Source: Flavobacteriaceae bacterium (GTDB lineage: Bacteria > Bacteroidota > Bacteroidia > Flavobacteriales > Weeksellaceae). From it: a stretch of DNA of 7,417 nucleotides. The DNA lies in assembly GCA_031289875.1 (NCBI GenBank), contig JAITOO010000006.1, positions 1-7,417 of the forward strand, read 5' to 3'. Below the pieces are notes generated by a model. The model was not told where the DNA came from and ran no database searches. It worked only from the letters and a program-made list of their open reading frames with translations. Both the position numbers and the translations under genes were made by a program. Position 1 is the stretch's first letter, and each line of letters begins with the position of its first letter. Positions 1-5,445 of the stretch are shown one piece after another.

Positions 1-32
1 AATTCATAATTGTTTTTTTAGCAAAATTTTGG

Positions 33-64
33 CAAAGGTAAGTAAATTAAATTAAAAAAAGCAA
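33..64 (-). promoter_or_regulatory. Possible Bacteroidota-type promoter reading out of the left edge
   Basis: On the - strand TACCTTTG (33-40) matches the Bacteroidota -7 consensus TAnnTTTG. A TTG (62-64) lies 21 bp upstream, within the usual range for the -33 element. It would drive a gene left of the window, so the target cannot be seen. The -33 triplet lies inside the terminator stem at 62-90, which weakens the case. Confidence 0.35.
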
Positions 65-90
65 TTAAGTGTGAAAATAACACTTAATTG
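54..90 (-). terminator. Intrinsic terminator of the - strand
   Basis: A perfect 11-bp inverted repeat (62-72 with 80-90, 7-nt loop) is followed on the - strand by GC and then a run of seven T (54-60). This is the layout of a rho-independent terminator, although the stem is AT-rich. It would end transcripts of the - strand lipoprotein cluster and intron remnant. Its first bases overlap the presumed intron 3' end. Confidence 0.6.
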
Positions 91-150
91 AGCAGTAGAG
101 GAGACTCCCCTGCCCTCTCCCCCGTGCATGCTCTCGCATACGGCGGGTTG
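87..150 (-). mobile_element. Degraded group II intron 3' end (domains V and VI)
   Basis: Read on the - strand, 148-118 can fold like group II intron domain V. A lower stem (CCGT with ACGG, 140-143 and 122-125) is followed by a two-base GC bulge (126-127) on the 3' side, a 4-bp upper stem and a GAGA tetraloop (132-135), which is GNRA. A CGC triad (143-145), a form known in some bacterial introns, precedes the stem. Next comes a G-rich stretch and a CTCTACTGCTCAAT-type ending that resembles domain VI with an unpaired A near the 3' splice site. The base opposite the middle of the triad would make a G-G mismatch, and the helix is a few bases short, so the intron is probably inactive. Domains I to IV and the reverse transcriptase are absent; lipoprotein coding sequence begins about 20 bases upstream. 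Identification rests on motif memory. Confidence 0.55.
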
Positions 151-170
151 TATCCGTATAGGTGTTATGC

Positions 171-546
171 TTATTTAATTCTACTATCATTTATGATAAC
201 ATACTTTTCCTTAACCCAATTACCATTCTCTTTAAATTTAATTGTTACTGTGTCATTTTTTATTTGTTTGTGAAATTTACCATCTTTTATTCTTATTGTT
301 TTGAATGCTTTTTGTGTATTTTTTAAATGAAAAGACAGGGTATCCATAATTTTTGAATGCTTCAATTTTGAAAAGTGGTTTGACCGGATGTAAATAGTGT
401 CTTTCAGTACTATTAAAAAGCCATACCTTATCATACAGAGTACAAAAAATACTTAGTTCATCTTTGCTCTTATTATTTAACAAACTATAAGCATGCCCAT
501 GTGGGGCTCACGAATATAGAGTAACTAACAATATTAAAAAATACAT
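171..546 (-). pseudogene. Broken third small lipoprotein gene (stop at the lipobox, then frame change)
   Basis: From ATG 546 one frame reads MYFLILLVTLYS, then TGA (508-510), then APHGHAYSLLNN and on to a stop at 277-279. Replacing the TGA by a Cys codon would give a lipobox L-Y-S-C. A lysine-rich stretch (KNKNKFSKNS) is encoded just before ATG 546 in the same frame, as expected of a signal-peptide n-region, so the original start may lie further upstream. An AAGGAG (606-611) stands before ATG 601 in another frame. Past about position 300 the sensible frame changes: the ending NDTVTIKF...VIINDSRIK, stopping at 171, resembles the C-termini of the lipoproteins at 615-1157 and 1446-1889. The gene therefore seems to carry a nonsense and a frameshift lesion. 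The open frame from 434 to 171 could instead be read as an 87-residue protein. No function is recognised. Confidence 0.55.
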
Positions 547-614
547 AGAATTTTTACTAAACTTATTTTTATTTTTGGATATAATCTAAAAAACAATACA
601 TATCTCTCCTTATA
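484..614. other. Very AT-rich spacer and 5' part of the broken lipoprotein gene
   Basis: This stretch follows the stop of the lipoprotein gene at 615. By hand count the line 541-600 has only 9 G or C in 60. It holds the damaged signal-peptide region described for 171-546, and on the - strand an AAGGAG (606-611) four bases before ATG 601. That start opens only a 10-codon frame (MYCFLDYIQK). I see no terminator or promoter here, so the downstream fragment was probably read from the upstream operon. Confidence 0.5.
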
Positions 615-1157
615 TTATCTATTTTCATTAGAAATTTTTGAAAAAGGATAAGTTTCCATTCCATGTTTTGCATTAAGATAATAAGGAACTATATATTCTT
701 TATTACTTTTATAAATATGTAGAAGCATTGTATCTCTTCTTTTGATAAAATTTCCATACCATTTTCTATCATTTATAAAATAATTTTTCCTGAAAATAGA
801 ATCATAATGTATGTTTAAATATTCTAACATATGTAATCTTGTCGATTCTAATTTCATACTGTCTATATTTTCAGTACTTTCAACCAATAATGTCCAGCCT
901 TTACTTTTAGGCAAAGAGCCTACTTGTAATCTTGTCTTTATTGTAAAAGAATCTGTTAATTTTATTAAATAATAATAATTACTATAAATTCTATCTGGAT
1001 ATTCTTTTTTAATAGCTATTAAATTTACATTATTATTATAAACAGGTTTATAATAATCTGTATGGGGTGCTGGCGGGACAAGACATCCTATCATAAATAA
1101 AGACAATACTATTATCGTTCCTAATTTCTTACAATTTATTAAGGCCATTTTATACAT
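615..1157 (-). CDS. Small lipoprotein of unknown function (candidate immunity protein)
   Basis: This is a 180-residue protein with a type II signal peptide: lysines at 10-11, a hydrophobic stretch to residue 23, then M-I-G-C with Cys25 as the lipid-bearing residue. The mature protein begins LVPPAPHTDYY and should be anchored in the outer or inner membrane. No domain is recognised. The body is rich in Tyr, Asn, Lys and Ile and has alternating strand-like segments, one near residues 89-95 (WTLLVES) and one near the end (RRDTMLLHIY). Similar segments occur in the lipoproteins on either side. The ATG at 1157 lies inside the end of the HEFGH peptidase gene (19-nt overlap), so the two are translationally linked; ATG 1148 is an alternative start. 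The position directly behind a toxin-like peptidase suggests an immunity role, which is inference. High AT content suggests acquired DNA. Confidence 0.75.
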   Translation of the reverse strand: MYKMALINCKKLGTIIVLSLFMIGCLVPPAPHTDYYKPVYNNNVNLIAIKKEYPDRIYSNYYYLIKLTDSFTIKTRLQVGSLPKSKGWTLLVESTENIDSMKLESTRLHMLEYLNIHYDSIFRKNYFINDRKWYGNFIKRRDTMLLHIYKSNKEYIVPYYLNAKHGMETYPFSKISNENR

Positions 1158-1438
1158 TGTTTATTCTGATTAACTAATAAGCATGAAAGCGTGCCACCTA
1201 CATTAGTAAGTAATTCATCTGCAAGGGTTTCATCTGTTCCTGTCAGTACATAAGCATCTCCTTTTATAAACAACTGTTCCCATATTCCTTTCATCTGCAT
1301 AGTGCCCCAGCTTTGTTGCATAACTTCTATATAGTGTCCAAATTCATGCCCAAAAGTATTGGGTTTTGTATCTTTAAAAGTAACAATATTTCTTCCCCAT
1401 GTTACTTCTCTTGGATTGTTTAATAAATCCCAATACAT
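1139..1438 (-). CDS. HEFGH zinc-metallopeptidase fragment, probably the C-terminal tip of a larger toxin
   Basis: The 99-residue product has the zinc-binding motif HEFGH at 31-35 in the context NTFGHEFGHYIE; His31 and His35 would bind zinc and Glu32 would be the catalytic base. A later acidic segment, TDETLADELL (68-77), may give the third ligand (Glu70, Asp74 or Glu75). There is no signal peptide or membrane segment. The protein starts abruptly just before its active site, without the N-terminal subdomain a zincin needs. The four codons before the ATG (NDKI) also read naturally into it before a stop, as if a longer frame had been cut. HEFGH tips like this occur at the C-terminus of Rhs/YD-repeat and other polymorphic toxins, which makes a displaced toxin tip my preferred reading. 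It lies 7 nt behind the upstream lipoprotein and overlaps the next by 19 nt. Activity is doubtful. Confidence 0.6.
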   Translation of the reverse strand: MYWDLLNNPREVTWGRNIVTFKDTKPNTFGHEFGHYIEVMQQSWGTMQMKGIWEQLFIKGDAYVLTGTDETLADELLTNVGGTLSCLLVNQNKQCIKWP

Positions 1439-1445
1439 AATTTTA

Positions 1446-1889
1446 TCATTTTAAGTTAGAAATAAATTTTATTTCCCTATTTTCTTTTGGTGATGATACA
1501 TAAATTGTTAATGTATCATCTTTTAGAAGTTTAATATGGTTTGTACTATAAGACAACTCTTTATAAAATCCTATAAAATTGTTAGTATCTTGTCGTCTAT
1601 TTAGTTTGCCACACTTTTTTGAATATACTTCAAGCGTAAGGTCCTTTCCTGATAGCTCTCCCGCTATCATAATATTTGCAAATAATATTTTCTTTTTTTC
1701 AACAAAATACTGCAGAAGACCTGTTTCCACATCTATTACAGAATTTGATGAAATTTTAAACTCATAATAGTCCTTTAATTTTTTCTGATATTCATCTATG
1801 GGTATATATCTATAAAAATGACTTGCCGGACAACCTAATAGAGTAAAAAATGTTAAAATTAATATACTTATTTTACCTAGTTTTTTCAT
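1446..1889 (-). CDS. Small lipoprotein of unknown function (candidate immunity protein)
   Basis: The 147-residue product starts MKKLGKISILILTFFTLLGC, a textbook lipoprotein signal peptide with lipobox L-L-G-C and lipidated Cys20. I chose ATG 1889 over the longer TTG-started frame from 1919, because the extra ten residues would spoil the n-region. After the Cys comes PASHFYRYIP, like the Pro/His-rich starts of its two neighbours. Further on, KDLTLEVYSKK and LKDDTLTIYVSS look like strands of a small beta-rich domain. No family is recognised. It is the first gene behind the promoter at 2024-2053 and stands 7 nt ahead of the HEFGH fragment, so the two should be co-transcribed. A role protecting the cell from that peptidase or its full-length relative is inferred from context only. 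Confidence 0.72.
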   Translation of the reverse strand: MKKLGKISILILTFFTLLGCPASHFYRYIPIDEYQKKLKDYYEFKISSNSVIDVETGLLQYFVEKKKILFANIMIAGELSGKDLTLEVYSKKCGKLNRRQDTNNFIGFYKELSYSTNHIKLLKDDTLTIYVSSPKENREIKFISNLK

Positions 1890-1930
1890 AAAGTAAATTT
1901 TAGTATTCAACTTTCGCAAGTTCTATAACC

Positions 1931-1956
1931 TGCTGATATTTAACAAAAAATCAGCA
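1931..1956 (-). promoter_or_regulatory. Hairpin in the lipoprotein operon leader
   Basis: TGCTGAT (1931-1937) and ATCAGCA (1950-1956) form a perfect 7-bp inverted repeat with a 12-nt loop. It lies about 40 bases before the ATG at 1889, in the predicted leader transcript. On the - strand a run of T falls in its loop rather than after it, so it is not a clear terminator. A regulatory role is only possible. Confidence 0.35.
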
Positions 1957-2023
1957 TAATGTCCTTATAAATCGCGGAAATTCAGTAATTTTGTATTGCA
2001 AAACAAACCATCATGCTATGACA

Positions 2024-2053
2024 CAAAAGTACAACAACTATTTCAGAACTCAA
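2024..2053 (-). promoter_or_regulatory. Bacteroidota consensus promoter of the lipoprotein operon
   Basis: On the - strand TTG (2051-2053), a 19-bp spacer, then TACTTTTG (2024-2031) matches the Bacteroidota -33/-7 consensus exactly. Transcription should start near 2017, leaving a leader of about 130 nt before the lipoprotein ATG at 1889. No other consensus site of this quality was noticed in the - strand cluster, so it likely drives all of it. Confidence 0.6.
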
Positions 2054-2119
2054 AAATTATTTCACTTCAAGAGAAAAAGCAATACAAACACTTTTTACGG
2101 TGTTGCGGTCTTTGAAAAT

Positions 2120-2167
2120 TTCCGACAAAATGTTTCGGAATATTGACAAAAATAACAGTCAATATTC
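2120..2167. repeat. Two overlapping inverted repeats
   Basis: TTCCGA (2120-2125) pairs with TCGGAA (2135-2140). GAATATTGAC (2138-2147) pairs perfectly over 10 bp with GTCAATATTC (2158-2167), with a 10-nt loop. The two hairpins share 2138-2140, so they compete. The second is followed on the + strand by AGGTTTTT, a weak terminator-like tail. They sit between divergent units and may be a weak terminator or a scar of a lost element. Confidence 0.45.
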
Positions 2168-2320
2168 AGGTTTTTCAAAAGTTTATATTTTTGATTCTGT
2201 TTCCGTTTTTTGAGGTAAAGGATACGATTTTGATGCACAAATCGCCGCCGCTTGCATCTGCTCGAAAATGTTGAACCGCAGCAAGGTGTGGCAACTTACC
2301 CCAAAGAAAGCAACGATATT

Positions 2321-2380
2321 GTAGAAACATTACACGCAGAAACGTTGCCCGTAGAGACGTTGTATGCAACGTCTCTACAC
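2321..2380 (+). repeat. Three 15-bp tandem repeats plus inverted copy, read in frame
   Basis: The units are GTAGAAACATTACAC (2321-2335), GCAGAAACGTTGCCC (2336-2350) and GTAGAGACGTTGTAT (2351-2365), followed by an inverted unit GCAACGTCTCTACAC (2366-2380). Each is five codons, so the restriction-enzyme frame stays open and gains a pentapeptide repeat of the form (V/A)-E-T-L-(H/P/Y). Confidence 0.85.
2351..2378. repeat. 28-nt perfect palindrome, REP-like
   Basis: GTAGAGACGTTG (2351-2362) and CAACGTCTCTAC (2367-2378) are perfectly complementary over 12 bp with a 4-nt TATG loop. GTAGAGACG...CGTCTCTAC palindromes of this kind are, as I recall, dispersed in many copies in some Bacteroidota and cyanobacterial genomes. 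Copy number here cannot be seen from one window. Confidence 0.8.
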
Positions 2381-2617
2381 CAACAACAATCTGTACGTGT
2401 GTGGATTAACGACACCCAATATTTCGATAATGTACCGTCCATCGCGTGGGGATTTTACATCGGCGGCTACCAGCCCGCCCAAAAATGGTTGAAAGACCGC
2501 AAATTTGCCCGCCCGTTGAATTATGATGATATATTGCATTATCAACGGATAATAACGGTGTTGCTGCAGACAGCGGAGGTGCAAAAAGAAATTGATGAGG
2601 TGATGGGGGGAAAATGA

Positions 2618-2863
2618 CAATGGAGGGGAAGAAAATAAGACATAAATGAATTAACATCTCCCGTTAGAATGAAGCTCTGCCTCGTCCTAACCATGAAAGC
2701 AGAGGGTTCTACCTGCGAATAAAAAAATGAAAACAATGCAGGCATAGTCTACAAGGATTGTTCGGAAGCAGATTCGCAACCTGCCGACACATTATTTTTT
2801 CCCCTTTCAAGAATTTTTCGTACCTTAGCACTCTTAATTATATTAACAACAACTGAATAAAAT
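2618..2863 (+). other. Intergenic region between the restriction remnant and gyrA
   Basis: No convincing gene was found. It includes short inverted pairs (CTCTGC with GCAGAG near 2675-2700; TGCGAAT 2714-2720 with ATTCGCA 2772-2778) and, at its right end, the gyrA promoter and an AT-rich leader. The junction between accessory DNA and backbone most likely lies here. Confidence 0.5.
2821..2828 (+). promoter_or_regulatory. Probable gyrA promoter, -7 element
   Basis: TACCTTAG, within the context TTTTCGTACCTTAGCA, is one base off the Bacteroidota TAnnTTTG element. The region 19-21 bp upstream is T-rich but lacks a clear TTG. The implied start near 2835 gives a leader of about 30 nt, AT-rich and without Shine-Dalgarno, as is normal in this phylum. 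Confidence 0.5.
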
Positions 2864-5434
2864 ATGACAGGAGAAGGAGAAAAACTTATTCCTATTAATA
2901 TTGAGGACGAAATGAAGTCCTCCTATATTGATTATTCAATGTCCGTTATCGTTTCGCGAGCCTTGCCCGACGTACGCGACGGATTGAAACCGGTACACAG
3001 AAGAGTTTTGTTTGGAATGTACGAAATGGGAGTTTTTTCCAATACATCACACAAAAAATCAGCAAGAATCGTAGGGGAAGTCATGGGTAAATACCACCCC
3101 CACGGCGATTCTTCCGTTTACGACACGATGGTGCGCATGGCTCAAGAATGGTCTCTGCGTTATCAATTAGTGGACGGGCAGGGTAACTTCGGCTCGGTGG
3201 ACGGCGACCCGCCTGCCGCCATGCGTTACACTGAAGCAAGACTCAAAAAAATCTCAGAAGAAATCACTTCGGATATTGACAAAGAAACCGTCAATATGCA
3301 GTTAAATTTTGACGATACGCTGTCAGAACCCACTGTAATGCCTACCCGCATTCCGAACCTTTTAGTAAACGGAACTTCAGGTATTGCCGTCGGAATGGCA
3401 ACCAACATGGCGCCGCACAATCTATGCGAATCCATTGACGCTATCTGCGCCTATATAGACGACAAAAATATCGGCATAGAAGGACTGATGAAATACATCA
3501 AAGCGCCCGATTTCCCTACGGGAGGAATCATTTACGGCTACGAAGGCGTAAAATCCGCCTTTGAAACAGGACGCGGACGAATCGTTTTAAGAGGAAAAAC
3601 CAACTTTGAAGAAGTTCACGGACGAGATGCCATCATAGTTACGGAAATTCCATATCAGGTGAACAAGGCAGACATGATTGCCCGCACAGCGGAACTCGTA
3701 AAAGAAGAGAAACTGACAGGCATTTCCGAAATCCGCGACGAATCCGACAGAAAAGGAATGCGCGTAGTCTATATTCTGAAAAACGATGCCATTCCAAACG
3801 TGGTTCTCAATCTGCTGTATAAATATACCGCATTACAAACCTCGTTCAGTGTCAATAATATAGCCTTGGTTCATGGTCGTCCGGTTCAGTTAAATCTGGA
3901 AAACATTATCCACCATTTTATAGAACATCGACACGATGTAGTCATCCGCCGTACCCGATATTTATTGAGAAAGGCTCAAGAAAGAGCCCACATTTTGGAG
4001 GGCTTTATGAAGGTTATCGGCACACAGGACAGCTTGGATACAGCGATTAGAATCATTCGAGAAAGCGCTAGTCCTGCCGAAGCAAAAACCGCCTTGATTC
4101 AGGAATTTGAATTGAGCGAAATTCAAGCTCAAGCAATTCTGGATTTGCGTTTAGCTCGCCTGACAGGAATGGAGTTGGACAAAATCCGAGAAGAATACGA
4201 AAACATCATGAGAGAAATCGAACATTTGAATAGTATTCTTAACGATGAAGGACTTCGCTTCCAAATCATCAAGGACGAATTGCAGGAAATCAAACAAAAA
4301 TACGGAGACAAAAGACGTACGGAAATCGACTTTGCAGGCGGAGAAATGAGCATCGAAGACTTCATTCCCGATGAAAAAGTGGTTTTGACCATTTCCCGAA
4401 TGGGATACATCAAGCGCACGCTGCTCTCCGAATACCGCACGCAGTCCAGAGGAGGCGTAGGCAACCGCGCCGCCGCCACTCGCGACGAAGACTTTTTGGA
4501 ATACGTAGTTTCGGCGACCGCCCACCAATATATGCTTTTCTTTACAGAAAAAGGCAAATGCTTCTGGATGAGGGTGTTTGAAATCCCCGAAGGGTCTAAA
4601 ACTTCCAAAGGAAGAGCCATTCAAAACCTTATCAATATTGAACCGGACGACAAGATTAAAGCCTACATCAAAACCTACGACCTCAAAGACGAAGAATATA
4701 TCAAAAATACTTTCCTTGTGATGGTTACCAAAAAAGGAATCATCAAGAAAACAAGTCTGGAAGCCTATTCCCGTCCGAGAGCCAATGGAATCAACGCCAT
4801 CAACGTGCGCGAAGGCGACACTTTGGTCAGCGCAAGTTTGACTTCGGGGAATGATGAAATCATGATTGCCAGCCGAAGCGGAAAAGCGATTCGTTTCCCT
4901 GAAGAAAAAGTCCGCCCGATGGGCAGAACTGCCTCCGGTGTGCGGGGAATCCATCTCGCCGACGACAAGGACGAGGTGATAGGTATGGTCATTGTCTCGG
5001 ATATTGAAAATGATACGATTTTGGTTGTTTCGGAAAAAGGCTACGGAAAACGCACCCAAGCAGAAGATTACAGAATTACCAATCGAGGCGGAAAAGGCGT
5101 AATTACGCTCAACATCACGGAAAAAACAGGGGATTTGATTGCCATTCAAAAAGTTACCGACGACAACGATTTGATGATTATCAACAAGTCGGGCGTGGCA
5201 ATACGAATGTCGGTTTCCGAAATGCGGGTGATGGGACGAAACACGCAAGGCGTGAGGCTCATCAATTTGAAAAACAACGATGCAATCGCCGCCATAGCGA
5301 AAATTGAAATGGAAGAAGGCGTTGAAGAAGAAAATGAAGAGACCGAGACCGGCAACCACGGCGCTCCAAACGAAAACAACGAGAATCTTTCATCAGAAGA
5401 AAATAATAATTTGGATTCAAACACAAATGAATAA
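2864..5434 (+). CDS. gyrA: DNA gyrase subunit A
   Basis: GyrA is the breakage-reunion subunit of DNA gyrase; with GyrB it introduces negative supercoils using ATP. The 856-residue length is normal. The N-terminus ([20 protein letters not shown]) fits the family, fixing the ATG. Arg121-Tyr122 in AAMRYTEAR is the catalytic pair, with Tyr122 forming the covalent DNA link. Ile174 in [10 protein letters not shown] is the DNA-bending isoleucine. The quinolone-determining region has Ser83 and Asp87 ([10 protein letters not shown]), the unmutated residues. A tower and coiled-coil region follows. The C-terminal beta-propeller starts near 500 and carries the GyrA box as QSRGGVG (527-533), degenerate against QRRGGKG. 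The last 40 or so residues are a Glu/Asn-rich acidic tail. The TPR gene follows after 11 nt, probably in the same transcript. The only partner absent here is gyrB, normally encoded elsewhere in such genomes. Confidence 0.98.
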   Translation: MTGEGEKLIPINIEDEMKSSYIDYSMSVIVSRALPDVRDGLKPVHRRVLFGMYEMGVFSNTSHKKSARIVGEVMGKYHPHGDSSVYDTMVRMAQEWSLRYQLVDGQGNFGSVDGDPPAAMRYTEARLKKISEEITSDIDKETVNMQLNFDDTLSEPTVMPTRIPNLLVNGTSGIAVGMATNMAPHNLCESIDAICAYIDDKNIGIEGLMKYIKAPDFPTGGIIYGYEGVKSAFETGRGRIVLRGKTNFEEVHGRDAIIVTEIPYQVNKADMIARTAELVKEEKLTGISEIRDESDRKGMRVVYILKNDAIPNVVLNLLYKYTALQTSFSVNNIALVHGRPVQLNLENIIHHFIEHRHDVVIRRTRYLLRKAQERAHILEGFMKVIGTQDSLDTAIRIIRESASPAEAKTALIQEFELSEIQAQAILDLRLARLTGMELDKIREEYENIMREIEHLNSILNDEGLRFQIIKDELQEIKQKYGDKRRTEIDFAGGEMSIEDFIPDEKVVLTISRMGYIKRTLLSEYRTQSRGGVGNRAAATRDEDFLEYVVSATAHQYMLFFTEKGKCFWMRVFEIPEGSKTSKGRAIQNLINIEPDDKIKAYIKTYDLKDEEYIKNTFLVMVTKKGIIKKTSLEAYSRPRANGINAINVREGDTLVSASLTSGNDEIMIASRSGKAIRFPEEKVRPMGRTASGVRGIHLADDKDEVIGMVIVSDIENDTILVVSEKGYGKRTQAEDYRITNRGGKGVITLNITEKTGDLIAIQKVTDDNDLMIINKSGVAIRMSVSEMRVMGRNTQGVRLINLKNNDAIAAIAKIEMEEGVEEENEETETGNHGAPNENNENLSSEENNNLDSNTNE

Positions 5435-5445
5435 ATAGTTTAATC

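Larger units (their letters stand above)
1890..2251. other. Divergent intergenic region with promoter, hairpins and gene debris
   Basis: This gap separates the leftward lipoprotein operon from the rightward restriction-enzyme remnant. It contains the leftward promoter (2024-2053), its leader with a hairpin (1931-1956), and two overlapping inverted repeats (2120-2167). On the - strand one frame from about 2010 to 1900 reads like protein (ending KYQQVIELAKVEY) but is broken by a TGA. On the + strand a 42-codon frame spans 2018-2146. Neither is firm enough to call a gene. Confidence 0.5.
2252..2617 (+). pseudogene. C-terminal remnant of a type ISP-like restriction-modification enzyme
   Basis: The frame encodes about 120 residues that match, from memory, the very C-terminus of type ISP (LlaBIII-like) enzymes, single-chain proteins with helicase-nuclease, methyltransferase and target-recognition parts. 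The family-typical features are LHLLE at the start, WINDTQYF (51-58), IGGYQ (70-74), KWLKDRK (78-84), HYQRI (96-100) and EIDEV (113-117). Everything upstream is missing: the frame meets a TGA at 2231-2233 and the first codon used here is TTG, not a convincing start. The nuclease, helicase and methylase motifs are all absent, so it cannot cut or methylate DNA. Residues 24-43, between LHLLE and WINDTQYF, are a repeat insertion (VETLH, AETLP, VETLY, ATSLH). This is debris of a restriction locus left beside gyrA. Confidence 0.75.

Noticed and set aside
88..273. 61-codon + strand frame
   Set aside because: It runs antisense through the group II intron remnant and the end of the broken lipoprotein gene, and has no start or family evidence.
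508..510. Selenocysteine or other recoding at the lipobox TGA
   Set aside because: No supporting element was seen, a lipidated selenocysteine is not known to me, and the gene also seems frameshifted; pseudogene is simpler.
2175..2369. - strand frame ending GGDLCIKIVSFTSKNGNRIKNINF
   Set aside because: The last part reads rather protein-like, but the rest is antisense to the type ISP remnant and its repeat; at most a tail of something lost.
2375..2745. Three overlapping - strand frames opposite the restriction remnant and the gap after it
   Set aside because: They are antisense to a frame with recognised family motifs, mutually overlapping, and without starts or domains.
2674..2784. Possible structured RNA from pairs CTCTGC/GCAGAG and TGCGAAT/ATTCGCA
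   Set aside because: Stems are short, loops long and the pairs do not build a convincing fold or match a known RNA.
3104..3130. Quinolone resistance mutation in gyrA
   Set aside because: Codons 83 and 87 encode Ser and Asp, the susceptible-type residues.
4151..5359. Long - strand open frame (402 codons) opposite gyrA
   Set aside because: It lies wholly antisense to an unmistakable gyrA, is Phe/His/Val-rich as antisense frames of this codon bias are, and shows no domain.
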